Source: Planktophila sp965267775
Lineage (GTDB): Bacteria > Actinomycetota > Actinomycetes > Nanopelagicales > Nanopelagicaceae
Direction of reading: 5' to 3'
NCBI GenBank assembly: GCA_965267775.1
Contig: OZ254140.1
Location: 62,001 to 126,000 of the forward strand
DNA: 64,000 nt
Shown: one piece after another, positions 42,511 through 51,049 of the stretch
How positions within the stretch are numbered: the stretch's first letter is position 1
Layout: every line of letters begins with the position of its first letter
Program-made: the position numbers and the translations under genes
Notes under the pieces: generated by a model
Told to the model about the DNA's origin: nothing
Databases searched by the model: none
What the model saw: the letters and a program-made list of their open reading frames with translations, nothing else

Positions 42511-42650
42511 GTGAGACTCCCTTGTGTATGGCTCGGTTGAGCATTTACACAAGGTCTCTTCCGCCGAATTAATTCGACCTAGGCACCGGCTGCTTTCGCA
42601 ACGTATTGACGACACCTAGCGTTGGGAATACTCCCCTTGATGGCGTAATA
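42511..42650 (-). promoter_or_regulatory. yybP-ykoY manganese riboswitch with SD-masking hairpin
   Basis: Read on the minus strand: CAAGGGGAGTA (near 42629-42639), then GTCGTCAATACG, GCGGAAGAGACCTTG (ending 42550), matching the conserved loops of the yybP-ykoY class. P1 pairs CAAGG (42635-42639) with CCTTG (42550-42554). The same CCTTGTGTA (42546-42554) can instead pair with TACACAAGG (42520-42528), which runs into the GGGAG Shine-Dalgarno. The two helices exclude each other, so Mn2+ binding should free the start site and switch terC on. TATTAC at 42645-42650 is a likely -10 box. Confidence 0.85.
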
Positions 42651-42762
42651 ATGAAGGAGAAGGCGGCGCCATGCAAGCTGAGAGAGGGCGCAATTCTTGA
42701 GAACAGTCTGTGTATTTTTGAGGTTGGCAACTCACGAACCTGCGCGTAACTGAGCCCACCTC

Positions 42763-42778
42763 TAAGATTTCGGCCATG
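42763..42778 (+). promoter_or_regulatory. Leaderless promoter -10 box of the carbonic anhydrase
   Basis: TAAGAT at 42763-42768, 7 nt before the ATG at 42776. Confidence 0.45.
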
Positions 42779-43288
42779 AGCAACTTTCCTGCAGATGCCT
42801 TTAAGGACCTTACTGAAGCCAATGCTGAATACATCAAGACCTTTAAATATTCAGGGCTGACAGGCGTAGCTCAAAAGGGTCTAGCGATTGTGACCTGTAT
42901 GGATTCACGTATCAACCCGCTCTCCGTTGTGGGTATGCGATCAGGTGATGCCAAGATTCTTCGTAATGCTGGGGCTCGCGTTACAGAGGACGTTCTTCGT
43001 ACCCTTGTTCTCGCTACATATCTCTTGGGTGTTAAGCGCATCTTGGTGATGCCACATACCGAATGTCGTATGGCAGAAAATACTGAAGAAGAGATTCACG
43101 CAAAGATTGATGCAGAATTCGGAGTCAATACTTCTTCACTTGAATTCCGTACGACTAATGATCAACTTGGTGCGCTCGCCAAAGATGTGAACCGCATTCG
43201 TTCATACCCACTACTCAACCAAGGTGTATCTGTTGGTGGAGCTATTTACGACGTGAAAACTGGCGCAGTCACACCTATCGATTGCTAA
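42776..43288 (+). CDS. Beta-class carbonic anhydrase
   Basis: 170 aa. Zinc and catalytic residues: Cys41, Asp43 and Arg45 in VTCMDSRINP, His94 and Cys97 in MPHTECRM. NAGARVTEDVLRTLVLAT is also typical. It hydrates CO2 to bicarbonate for carboxylases. The compact form suits the small beta-CA clade of actinobacteria. The next gene starts 2 nt after its stop. Confidence 0.92.
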   Translation: MSNFPADAFKDLTEANAEYIKTFKYSGLTGVAQKGLAIVTCMDSRINPLSVVGMRSGDAKILRNAGARVTEDVLRTLVLATYLLGVKRILVMPHTECRMAENTEEEIHAKIDAEFGVNTSSLEFRTTNDQLGALAKDVNRIRSYPLLNQGVSVGGAIYDVKTGAVTPIDC

Positions 43289-43290
43289 CC

Positions 43291-43989
43291 GTGGACGTTT
43301 TTCTTAGCGTTCTAAAACCGGCTTTACCGCTTCTCTACCTATTCATGATTGCTTCGACCGGCTACGTCATATTCCGCGTGTATCAACATAAACAATTAAT
43401 TTCCCAAGCAGGAACCAAGCGAGTAGAAGGTATTGCTGGAAATTCACTCGCAACAGAGAAAATGCGAATTCGAAAAGAGGCGCGCGCCAAAGGGCTCATT
43501 GGCGAAGAAGGTGTGGGTGCGCTTCTAGAGGATCTGGCGGAAGAATTTGGACTTGTAGTCCTGCATGATCTTTCCATGCCAGGAACGACTGCCAATATAG
43601 ATCACATCCTTATTCAGAAGAAGGCTGTATTTGTAATCGATGCCAAGAACTATGAAGGCCGCGTAAATATTAAGAAAGATTCCAAAGGACAGGTACAGCT
43701 CTATGTAGGTGGTACCAAGAGAACAAATTTGGCAACTAAATTAAGTGGTTACAGCGAGACGATTGAAAAGTATTTAAAAGCCGAAGGAATATCCGTGAGA
43801 GTGGTTCCCTTATTGGCTTTCTACAAAGCGAGCTTTCATCCTGACTCCAAGTATGAAATCAATGGCGTGATGGTTAATGTCTCTGGAGTAAAGAATGAAT
43901 TAATGCGATTTGCAGTTAAGAATGCTGCTGAAATCGATCAGCACGAGGTTGCAGATTTAATTCTAAAAGAATTTCCAGCTAAAGATTAA
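43291..43989 (+). CDS. NERD-domain (nuclease-related) membrane protein
   Basis: 232 aa from the GTG at 43291; a TTG at 43282 would overlap the anhydrase gene. An N-terminal membrane helix (PALPLLYLFMIASTGYVIF) is followed by a basic linker and a NERD domain: GEEGVGALLEDLAEEF, TTANIDHILIQKKAVFVIDAK and NYEGRV, with the Asp and Asp-x-Lys pattern of the nuclease-like fold. Function of NERD proteins is poorly known; a membrane-linked DNA role is possible. Stop shared with the convergent hydrolase (TTAA). Confidence 0.83.
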   Translation: MDVFLSVLKPALPLLYLFMIASTGYVIFRVYQHKQLISQAGTKRVEGIAGNSLATEKMRIRKEARAKGLIGEEGVGALLEDLAEEFGLVVLHDLSMPGTTANIDHILIQKKAVFVIDAKNYEGRVNIKKDSKGQVQLYVGGTKRTNLATKLSGYSETIEKYLKAEGISVRVVPLLAFYKASFHPDSKYEINGVMVNVSGVKNELMRFAVKNAAEIDQHEVADLILKEFPAKD

Positions 43990-44753
43990 GCGCGACGCTG
44001 AGGCATCTTTGTCTGCGGATAACTTAAATCGTTAAGGAATTCACGGATAAACATCTGGAAGATAGCCGGCTTCTCTTTATTCGCTTGGTGTGAAGTTCCA
44101 GGAATAACAGCGAGCTGTCCATGTGGAAGAGCCTCAAACATCTCGATCGTATGGTGATGTGAAATAACATCATCATCGCCGACGATCACTAGTGCGGGTA
44201 GCTGAATCTTCTTAATATCTTCAACTGAATATGTTGGCTCTGAATACCAAATCTTAAACATCTTACGAATCTTCGCCTCTTGGGTTTCGGGAGCATCAGG
44301 CGAAGTGGATGCATACTCATCTCGATCTTCTTGCGAGATATTTCCATCGAAGTCAGCCATAGGAAGCGTGCCGCTGAAGTGGAAGAGGCCACCAAAGAGA
44401 ACAACTGATTTCACAAGATCAGGGCGGTGCAGTGCAACCATGAGAGCAATGATTGCTCCGTCGCTATGTCCGATGAGGTGCGCAGGTTCTTTAATGACAT
44501 CTTCTAAGTAAGTGACAGCTTCTTCATATTGGAAGTTAAAGTGCATGCTGCCTTCACGATCACCGGTGAATCCGTGACCCGTGCGGTCGTAACCGAAGAT
44601 ATGGAATTTATCTTCCACTGCAGGAAGAACAGATTCATAGAAATGAGATGTCTGGCTCAAGCCACCGTGAAGGAGAAGGAGCGCTTCACCTTTCTTATCC
44701 CACTCATACGAGTAAGTCTTGTGACCGCGAAGATCGATATATCCCTGGCGCAT
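43986..44753 (-). CDS. Alpha/beta hydrolase
   Basis: 255 aa. Nucleophile elbow LIGHSDGAIIALMVAL (Ser), oxyanion segment LLLLHGGLSQTSHFYES, acid in VIVGDDDVISHHH and His in IPGTSHQANKEKP. No signal peptide. It could be an esterase, epoxide hydrolase or C-C hydrolase; no closer match is obvious. It begins on the last base of the NADH dehydrogenase gene (TAATG), so the two are coupled. Confidence 0.88.
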   Translation of the reverse strand: MRQGYIDLRGHKTYSYEWDKKGEALLLLHGGLSQTSHFYESVLPAVEDKFHIFGYDRTGHGFTGDREGSMHFNFQYEEAVTYLEDVIKEPAHLIGHSDGAIIALMVALHRPDLVKSVVLFGGLFHFSGTLPMADFDGNISQEDRDEYASTSPDAPETQEAKIRKMFKIWYSEPTYSVEDIKKIQLPALVIVGDDDVISHHHTIEMFEALPHGQLAVIPGTSHQANKEKPAIFQMFIREFLNDLSYPQTKMPQRRA

Positions 44754-46003
44754 TAATCGAGTGAATCCATGATGTGACGATTACCGCGATCGAAGGTCAG
44801 ATAGTTCCAAGTCCAATCGGCCATAGTTCCAACTTTGTTGCGCCCACCAAGGAGATAGAACAAGTGGAGCCATAACCATGCAAACCAAGCTGGTGCGCCG
44901 ACCATGCTGAACTTTCCAACTTCAACAACTGCCTTGTGGCGACCGATAGTTGCCATAGAGCCTTTATCTTTATATTTAAATTCTTTCAGTGGCTTTCCTG
45001 TTGAAAGATCAATGATCTGTTGCGCAACAAAGCGACCTTGCTGCATCGCAACCGGTGCAACCATTGGATAGAAACGACCCTCAGGGTTGAGCGCTCCAGA
45101 GATATCTCCAATAGCCCAAATATGTGGGTAGTTCTCAACCTGAAGTGTTTGGCTCGACTTAACGCGAGAACCTGCAATCGGTAAGTTCAGCGCCGCTGCT
45201 GTTGGTTCGCCCTTAACTCCAGCAGCCCAGATTGTGACCTCAGCTGGAATTGGCTCGCCATCCTTAATAACAATCTGACGAGATTTAATTTCACGCACAG
45301 CAGTCTTGGTGCGAACGTGCACTCCGAGCTTTTGAAGATCGCGAGTCGCGCGAGCAGATAGCTTCTCACTAAACATCGGCAAGATTCGTGGACCAGCTTC
45401 AATCAGATAAATATCAATATGTTCTGCAGCATGAGCAAGATCGTTATGGAGTGGTCCACGCTTTAACTCAGCGAGAGCGCCAGCCATCTCCACACCTGTG
45501 GGGCCACCACCAACAACAGCGATAGAAAGTCGTGTCTCATCCTCAAATCGAGCGAGATCTTCAAAGCGGCGCATCACCTCTGCGCGGATATTGATCGCCT
45601 CATGCACGCTCTTCATGCCGAGACCGTGTTCTACAACTCCAGGAACACCGAAATCTGCCGTAACAGAACCCAACGCAATAATGAGGTGATCGAATTCGAG
45701 AACCTCTGAAGAATCTAACTTCACTGTCTTGTTCTTGTGATCAATTGAAATCGGTGAACCCATACGGAACTTCACATCAGTTTTACGAAGCGCACCGCGA
45801 ACTGGGTGAACAACGTGATCAGCAGCAAGTCCTGCAGTAGATACCTGATAGAGAAGAGGCAAAAATGTTTGGAAGTTGTGGCGATCTACAACGACAACGT
45901 CAGCCTTTCCGGCGAGTGCACGAGCAGCGGTTAACCCACCAAAGCCTGCTCCGAGAATTACAACTCTTGGCTTAGTCGACGTGTTTCGAGTAGAAGTGCC
46001 CAT
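44753..46003 (-). CDS. ndh: Type II NADH dehydrogenase
   Basis: 416 aa. FAD-binding GAGFGGLTAARALAG at residue 17 on, NADH-binding VVGGGPTGVEMAGALAEL, and the WAIGDIS motif. The C-terminal APAWFAWLWLHLFYLLGG is the membrane-binding helix region. It passes electrons from NADH to menaquinone without pumping protons. TAGACT on the minus strand lies 6 nt before the ATG; the divergent SDR gene starts only 22 nt away. Confidence 0.93.
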   Translation of the reverse strand: MGTSTRNTSTKPRVVILGAGFGGLTAARALAGKADVVVVDRHNFQTFLPLLYQVSTAGLAADHVVHPVRGALRKTDVKFRMGSPISIDHKNKTVKLDSSEVLEFDHLIIALGSVTADFGVPGVVEHGLGMKSVHEAINIRAEVMRRFEDLARFEDETRLSIAVVGGGPTGVEMAGALAELKRGPLHNDLAHAAEHIDIYLIEAGPRILPMFSEKLSARATRDLQKLGVHVRTKTAVREIKSRQIVIKDGEPIPAEVTIWAAGVKGEPTAAALNLPIAGSRVKSSQTLQVENYPHIWAIGDISGALNPEGRFYPMVAPVAMQQGRFVAQQIIDLSTGKPLKEFKYKDKGSMATIGRHKAVVEVGKFSMVGAPAWFAWLWLHLFYLLGGRNKVGTMADWTWNYLTFDRGNRHIMDSLD

Positions 46004-46025
46004 GGCCTCAGTCTAGGCTCACAGC
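46004..46025. promoter_or_regulatory. 22-bp divergent promoter of ndh and the SDR-DUF2867 gene
   Basis: Minus strand TAGACT (46010-46015) is 6 nt before the ndh ATG. Plus strand TAGGCT (46014-46019) is 6 nt before the SDR ATG. The two -10 boxes overlap by two bases in AGTCTAGGCT, so the whole intergenic space is promoter. Confidence 0.6.
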
Positions 46026-47513
46026 ATGAAGAATGAGAATCAGGAGCCTACCTATCTCGTTACGGGAGCTTCAGGATATGTCGGCGGTCGCTTGGTTCGA
46101 GCACTTCTCGACGATAAGAAGAAAGTTCGAGTCCTGGTTCGTGATGCAAAGAAGATTCTCGGACAGAGCTGGGCAGGACATGTTGAGATAGTTGAAGGCA
46201 ATGCATCTAACGCTTCAGATCTCGACAGTGCGCTTCAGGGCGTTCACACCGCTTACTACCTTCTTCACTCAATCAATGTTGCAACTGATTTTGGCGATAT
46301 TGAATCTGCAATGGCGAAAGGTTTTTCAGAAGCGGCAGAACGCGCCCATATTTCACAGATTGTTTACTTAGGTGGAATCGCCAACGATGAGAATCGATCA
46401 CGCCACTTAACCTCTCGCATGAACACTGGAATTGAATTAGCCAAGGGCAGAACACCAGTTCTCGAACTTCGCGCCGGAATTATTATCGGATCCGGCTCGG
46501 CATCATTTGAGATGTTGCGCCACCTGACTCACCGCCTTCCGATCATGACGACTCCCAAGTGGGTATCAAATAGGACCCAGCCAATCGCTATTCGAGACGT
46601 TCTCTATTACCTGCGCTCTGCGGCAAATTTGGCAGAACCGGTCGACGGAGTTCGCGATATTGGCGGACCAGAAGTTGTGAGTTATGCAGTGATGATGCAG
46701 AAATTCGCAGAAATTTCAGGGTTGCGTAAGCGCATCATCATTCAAGTCCCCGTTCTCTCTCCAAAACTTTCGAGTTTATGGATTGGTTTAGTCACACCAG
46801 TTCCGACTTCCCTTGCTCGCCCACTCGTTGAATCATTGATCAGCGAAGTTGTTGTTGATCCAGCGAAGAGCATCGACCAAACAATTGATAAACCTGCTGA
46901 AGGGCTACTTACCGTCAGACAAGCAATTGAATTAGCGTTGACATCAACTGCAAATAACAGAGTTGAGACTCGTTGGTCAGATGCAGCGCATCCAATTGCA
47001 CCGTGGCAGAAGGCTCAAGGTGATCCATCATGGGCGGGCGAACTCACATTAAAAGATCATCGCGAAGTAATAACCGATGTTCCACTCCATTTAATCTGGA
47101 GAGAGGTTGAAGGAATCGGTGGAGATCATGGTTGGTACGGCTCAGGATGGATGTGGTACCTGCGCGGTCTTATCGATCGATTCTTCGGCGGTGTTGGATT
47201 ACGTCGCGGTCGTCGCGATCCTCAATATCTTCGTATTGGTGACAGCCTTGATTTCTGGAGAGTTGAAAATCTAGAGAAAGAGAAGAAACTTCGCCTCTAT
47301 GCAGAGATGATCTTGCCGGGAAAGGCTTGGCTTGAATTCAATCTCTCAGAAAAAGATGGAAAGACTATCTTCTCTCAAGATGCTCTCTTTGCACCTCGCG
47401 GACTTGGTGGCCAGATTTATTGGTATCTCGTCTCACCATTCCATTTATTTATATTTCCAACGATGCTACGTAATATTGTGAAAGCTGCTCGCAAATCCCA
47501 CACTTTGTCATAG
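46026..47513 (+). CDS. NAD(P)-binding SDR-like protein with DUF2867 domain
   Basis: 495 aa. Residues 10 to about 290 form an atypical extended SDR (TYLVTGASGYVGGRLVRALL, GVHTAYYLLHSINVATDFGD) with a quinone or sugar reductase look. The C-terminal DUF2867 domain starts near VPLHLIWREVEGIGGDHGWY and ends with a hydrophobic YWYLVSPFHLFIFPTM, which may touch the membrane. No substrate can be named. It may be an electron-transfer or lipid-modifying oxidoreductase, given the shared promoter with ndh. Confidence 0.85.
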   Translation: MKNENQEPTYLVTGASGYVGGRLVRALLDDKKKVRVLVRDAKKILGQSWAGHVEIVEGNASNASDLDSALQGVHTAYYLLHSINVATDFGDIESAMAKGFSEAAERAHISQIVYLGGIANDENRSRHLTSRMNTGIELAKGRTPVLELRAGIIIGSGSASFEMLRHLTHRLPIMTTPKWVSNRTQPIAIRDVLYYLRSAANLAEPVDGVRDIGGPEVVSYAVMMQKFAEISGLRKRIIIQVPVLSPKLSSLWIGLVTPVPTSLARPLVESLISEVVVDPAKSIDQTIDKPAEGLLTVRQAIELALTSTANNRVETRWSDAAHPIAPWQKAQGDPSWAGELTLKDHREVITDVPLHLIWREVEGIGGDHGWYGSGWMWYLRGLIDRFFGGVGLRRGRRDPQYLRIGDSLDFWRVENLEKEKKLRLYAEMILPGKAWLEFNLSEKDGKTIFSQDALFAPRGLGGQIYWYLVSPFHLFIFPTMLRNIVKAARKSHTLS

Positions 47514-47521
47514 GTCTTGTT

Positions 47522-47537
47522 TAGGATGGGCCATATG
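47522..47537 (+). promoter_or_regulatory. Leaderless promoter -10 box of the DUF3263 gene
   Basis: TAGGAT at 47522-47527, 7 nt before the ATG at 47535; it supports that start over the upstream in-frame codons. Confidence 0.45.
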
Positions 47538-47807
47538 TCAGCGCTAGAAAACCCATCAACACAAGGCTCCACTCTTACCGACCTCGAGGGACGTATCCTC
47601 GACTTCGAACGTAATTGGTGGCGCTTTGCGGGTGCGAAAGAGACCGCTATCAAGGAGCTCTTCGACCTCAGCGCACCTCGCTACTACCAACTCCTCAATG
47701 ACCTCATCGATCGCGATGATGCTCTCGAGGCTTCACCTATGTTGGTAAAGCGCCTACGTCGCCTCCGTGAGGCTCGTATGCAGGCTCGTTCAGCTCGTCC
47801 AAACTAG
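47535..47807 (+). CDS. DUF3263 protein, probable helix-turn-helix
   Basis: 90 aa from the ATG at 47535. Its core LEGRILDFERNWWRFAGAKE, AIKELFDLSAPRYYQLLNDL and the basic tail LRRLREARMQARSARP are diagnostic of this actinobacterial family, which is predicted to bind DNA. No target is known. It lies between the SDR gene and the CIRCE-controlled groEL. Confidence 0.85.
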   Translation: MSALENPSTQGSTLTDLEGRILDFERNWWRFAGAKETAIKELFDLSAPRYYQLLNDLIDRDDALEASPMLVKRLRRLREARMQARSARPN

Positions 47808-47922
47808 CCAATTTCAGAGGGCAGCGCCCTTGAAATCCCCTCCTTCAACCCTCCTTTTGCGCTATCCCTTCGCGCTTAAAACTACGTTTTGCGCGTGGGA
47901 ATACATCCGTCTACCCTTGGCG

Positions 47923-47949
47923 TTAGCACTCACAGGCCGAGAGTGATAA
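47923..47949. promoter_or_regulatory. CIRCE operator for HrcA upstream of groEL
   Basis: TTAGCACTC (47923-47931), 9-nt spacer, GAGTGATAA (47941-47949). It departs from the consensus GAGTGCTAA at one base. It lies 41 nt before the groEL ATG and implies heat-shock control by HrcA. Confidence 0.93.
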
Positions 47950-47989
47950 GTCGGCTACAACCTAAGTTCCATATAAGAGGAGTAATTAG

Positions 47990-49612
47990 ATGGCAAAGCA
48001 GATCGCCTTTAATGAAGAAGCCCGCCGCGGATTAGAGCGCGGAATGAATGTACTTGCTGATGCAGTCAAGGTAACCCTTGGACCTCGCGGACGTAACGTC
48101 GTCCTCGAGAAGAAGTGGGGCGCACCAACCATCACAAACGATGGCGTATCAATCGCTAAGGAGATCGAACTCGATGATCCTTGGGAGAAGATCGGTGCAG
48201 AGCTCGTTAAGGAAGTTGCTAAGAAGACAGATGATGTCGCAGGCGACGGAACAACGACAGCAACAGTTTTGGCACAGGCCCTTGTTCGCGAAGGTCTTCG
48301 CAACGTAGCAGCTGGCTCAAATCCAATGGCACTTAAGCGCGGAATCGAGAAGGCAGTTGCAGCAATCGTTGCAGAGCTTCTCTCAATGGCGAAGTCAGTG
48401 GATTCAAAGGAGCAGATCGCAGCAACAGCATCAATCTCTGCAGCTGATTCAACAATCGGCGAGATGATCGCTGAGGCGATGGATAAGGTCGGTAAGGAAG
48501 GCGTTATCACTGTCGAAGATTCAAATACTTTCGGACTCGAGCTCGAGCTCACAGAAGGTATGCGCTTTGATAAGGGTTACCTTTCACCATACTTCGTAAC
48601 AGATACAGATCGCATGGAGACTGTTCTCGAGGATGCTTACATCTTGATCGTTAATAGCAAGATCTCTTCAATCAAGGATCTCGTTCCATTGCTCGAGAAG
48701 GTAATGCAATCAGGTAAGCCACTTGCAATCATCGCTGAAGATGTTGAGGGTGAAGCACTTGCAACTCTCGTTGTAAATAAGATCAAGGGAACATTCCGTT
48801 CTGCAGCTGTAAAGGCTCCAGGCTTTGGAGATCGTCGTAAGGCGATGCTTCAGGACATTGCAATCCTTACAGGTGCAACAGTTATCTCTGAAGAAGTTGG
48901 TCTCAAGCTAGAGACAGCTGGTCTCGAACTTCTCGGTCGCGCTCGCAAGGTTGTTATCTCTAAGGAAGAGACAACAATCGTTGAAGGTGCAGGAGATGCA
49001 GAGCAGATCAAGGGTCGCGTCAATCAGATCCGCAGCGAGATCGCTAATACAGATTCAGATTACGATCGCGAAAAGGCTCAAGAGCGCCTTGCAAAGCTTG
49101 CTGGTGGAGTCGCTGTCATCAAGGCAGGAGCTGCAACAGAAGTTGAACTCAAGGAGCGCAAGCACCGCATCGAAGATGCAGTTCGCAACGCTAAGGCTGC
49201 AGTAGAAGAAGGAATCGTCGCCGGCGGTGGCGTTGCACTTCTTCAGGCAGCAACAGCAGCATTTAAGAAGTTGAAGCTCGAAGGTGAAGAGGCTGTCGGC
49301 GCTCGCATCGTTGAGGTTTCAATCGAAGCACCTCTCAAGCAGATCGCAATCAATGCAGGTCTCGAAGGTGGAGTAGTTGTCGAGAAGGTTCGTAACCTCG
49401 AAGCAGGTTTCGGTCTCAATGCAGCATCAGGAGAATATGTAGACATGATCAAGGCTGGCATCATCGATCCAGCTAAGGTGACACGTTCTGCACTTCAGAA
49501 TGCGGCATCAATCGCAGCGCTCTTCATTACAACAGAGGCAGTCATCACAGATAAGCCAGAGCCAAAGGGTGCAATGACACCATCGGCTGCTGGTGGAGAT
49601 ATGGACTTCTAA
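47990..49612 (+). CDS. groL: 60-kDa chaperonin GroEL
   Basis: 540 aa, full length. Signatures: VTLGPRGRNVVLEKKWGAPT, DDVAGDGTTTATVLAQALV and AAVEEGIVAGGGVALL. The tail ends in PSAAGGDMDF, lacking the Gly-Gly-Met repeats and instead like actinobacterial GroEL2. No groES is next to it, as is usual for the lone groEL2 copy in actinobacteria. AGAGGAG precedes the ATG. Control by CIRCE/HrcA. Confidence 0.97.
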   Translation: MAKQIAFNEEARRGLERGMNVLADAVKVTLGPRGRNVVLEKKWGAPTITNDGVSIAKEIELDDPWEKIGAELVKEVAKKTDDVAGDGTTTATVLAQALVREGLRNVAAGSNPMALKRGIEKAVAAIVAELLSMAKSVDSKEQIAATASISAADSTIGEMIAEAMDKVGKEGVITVEDSNTFGLELELTEGMRFDKGYLSPYFVTDTDRMETVLEDAYILIVNSKISSIKDLVPLLEKVMQSGKPLAIIAEDVEGEALATLVVNKIKGTFRSAAVKAPGFGDRRKAMLQDIAILTGATVISEEVGLKLETAGLELLGRARKVVISKEETTIVEGAGDAEQIKGRVNQIRSEIANTDSDYDREKAQERLAKLAGGVAVIKAGAATEVELKERKHRIEDAVRNAKAAVEEGIVAGGGVALLQAATAAFKKLKLEGEEAVGARIVEVSIEAPLKQIAINAGLEGGVVVEKVRNLEAGFGLNAASGEYVDMIKAGIIDPAKVTRSALQNAASIAALFITTEAVITDKPEPKGAMTPSAAGGDMDF

Positions 49613-49628
49613 TAGTCTTCATACGCAT

Positions 49629-49662
49629 GAAGGGGTCGCCGATTAGTATCGGTGGCCCCTTC
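49629..49662 (+). terminator. Terminator hairpin after groEL
   Basis: GAAGGGGTCGCCGAT (49629-49643), loop TAGT, ATCGGTGGCCCCTTC (49648-49662): a 15-bp stem with two G-T pairs. The T tract after it is weak (TGCTTTACC). Confidence 0.8.
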
Positions 49663-49667
49663 TGCTT

Positions 49668-49682
49668 TACCCTTAGAACATG
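49668..49682 (+). promoter_or_regulatory. Leaderless promoter -10 box of the DUF3027 gene
   Basis: TACCCT at 49668-49673, exactly 6 nt before the ATG at 49680, directly after the groEL terminator. Confidence 0.55.
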
Positions 49683-50345
49683 AAGACCTTCGATGCTCAA
49701 TCAATCGCACGTGATGCAGCTCTTGCTGAGGCAGAGTTCGCTACACAGGTTGGTGACTTTATCTCCGTCGAATATGACGACGAGAACCGCATCGCTACAT
49801 ATCTCTTCACCGCAGAAATCTCAGGTTACAAGGGATGGCGTTGGGGAGTCACAATTGCAAAGGTTGATGAAGAATCAACACCAACAATCTGTGATGTTGT
49901 AGTTCTTCCAGGTCCAGATTCACTTCTTGCCCCAGATCACATTCCATATCGTGATCGCATCGTTCCTGAAGACATCACACCTGGTGTGATTGTTCCAAGT
50001 CTTCTCGATGACACTCGTCTTGTTCCAGGTACATCTGCACTTCCACAAGATGAAGATCTCGATGCAACTCAGGTATTTGATCTTGGACTTATGCGTCCTC
50101 GTGTACTTTCAATTGAAGGTCGCGATCAAGCATCAAAGCGTTGGTATGCATCTGATCGCGGACCATCAGTACCTCTTGCAGAGCAGGCACCAAAGCCATG
50201 TAATTCATGTGGGTTCTTCGTGCCACTCGCTGGATCGCTTCGTTCATCATTTGGCGTCTGCGCCAATGCGATTGCGCCTGATGACGCTCGCGTGGTCTCA
50301 GTTGACCATGGCTGCGGCGCTCATAGCGAAGCTACCCTCGCTTAA
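49680..50345 (+). CDS. DUF3027 protein
   Basis: 221 aa. Family features are GDFISVEYDDENRIATYLFT, GYKGWRWGVTIAKVDEES and the Cys-rich C-terminal part PKPCNSCGFFVPLAGSLRS with a later FGVCANAIAPDD and VDHGCGAHSEA. The Cys/His pattern suggests a zinc site. Function is unknown; it is found near cold-shock and serC genes across actinobacteria. Confidence 0.88.
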   Translation: MKTFDAQSIARDAALAEAEFATQVGDFISVEYDDENRIATYLFTAEISGYKGWRWGVTIAKVDEESTPTICDVVVLPGPDSLLAPDHIPYRDRIVPEDITPGVIVPSLLDDTRLVPGTSALPQDEDLDATQVFDLGLMRPRVLSIEGRDQASKRWYASDRGPSVPLAEQAPKPCNSCGFFVPLAGSLRSSFGVCANAIAPDDARVVSVDHGCGAHSEATLA

Positions 50346-50442
50346 ATCGACTACCGCGCCCCGCTAATCATCAGTTAAACTACCCACCTGCCCGCACCCC
50401 TGCGGCTACACGAGTACCGAAACACATTAAGGAGTAATCACT

Positions 50443-50826
50443 ATGCCTACAGGTCGCGTGAAATGGTTCTCCCTCGAAAAGGGTTTTGGCTTCATCGCAT
50501 CGGATGAAGGAGAAGATGTTTACTTGGCAGCGACAGCGCTTCCAGCTGGCGTTCCATCAGTAAAGCCAGGAACAAAACTTGAGTTCTCTGTCATCGACTC
50601 ACGTAAGGGTCCACAAGCGATGTCAGTGCATATCGTTGATGCACCTGTATCTCTCGCTGAGAATTCGCGAGTCAATAACGATGATCTCGCTGCAATGATT
50701 GAAGACACTATCAAGATTCTCGACAAGGTAGGCAATGGTCTTCGCCATGGCCGCCACCCATCAGGATCTGAGGCAGAGCGTCTCGGTCGTGTTCTTCGCG
50801 GTATCGCTTCACAACTCGAAGCTTAA
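50443..50826 (+). CDS. Cold-shock domain protein
   Basis: 127 aa. The CSD at residues 1-68 has the RNA-binding RNP1-like KGFGFIASDEGEDVYL; RNP2 is weakened (DVYLAATAL in place of DVFVHYS). The 60-residue C-terminal extension (DLAAMIEDTIKILDKVGNGL, RLGRVLRGIASQLEA) is helical, as in actinobacterial CspB-type proteins. AAGGAG lies before the ATG after a longer 5' leader, usual for cold-shock mRNAs. Confidence 0.9.
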   Translation: MPTGRVKWFSLEKGFGFIASDEGEDVYLAATALPAGVPSVKPGTKLEFSVIDSRKGPQAMSVHIVDAPVSLAENSRVNNDDLAAMIEDTIKILDKVGNGLRHGRHPSGSEAERLGRVLRGIASQLEA

Positions 50827-50836
50827 GCAACGTACT

Positions 50837-51037
50837 TTAAATTGCGCTCTTACGATTACGTCGTACTGAGTATCTAATTCCCGTTAAACCTAGCGCTGCA
50901 CCTACGACGCATGTCCAAATAATCTTTGCATCCGATCCAGCAGCGAGTGCAATCACACCTGCTGTAACCCAGCAGATAGTTCCGATTGAGACTAGAGTTA
51001 CAACAGATTTAATTGTTGATTTCTCAGTAGATGTCAT
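50837..51037 (-). CDS. DUF2530-like small membrane protein
   Basis: 66 aa with two hydrophobic helices (VVTLVSIGTICWVTAGVIAL and IIWTCVVGAALGLTGIRY) and a basic end. The length and helix pattern match DUF2530 proteins found next to an MFS gene in actinobacteria. Minus-strand TACTCT (51044-51049) is 6 nt before the ATG, so it is probably leaderless. The MFS gene starts 12 nt away in the other direction. Function unknown. Confidence 0.75.
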   Translation of the reverse strand: MTSTEKSTIKSVVTLVSIGTICWVTAGVIALAAGSDAKIIWTCVVGAALGLTGIRYSVRRNRKSAI

Positions 51038-51049
51038 GGAAGAAGAGTA
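51038..51049. promoter_or_regulatory. 12-bp divergent start region of DUF2530 and MFS genes
   Basis: The minus-strand -10 box TACTCT (51044-51049) ends right at the MFS start codon. On the plus strand GGAAGAAGAG just before the ATG looks like a ribosome-binding site, so the MFS mRNA must begin inside the DUF2530 gene. Confidence 0.45.

Noticed and set aside
47808..47989. groES upstream of groEL
   Set aside because: The 182-nt gap holds only the CIRCE element and promoter; no co-chaperonin frame is present.
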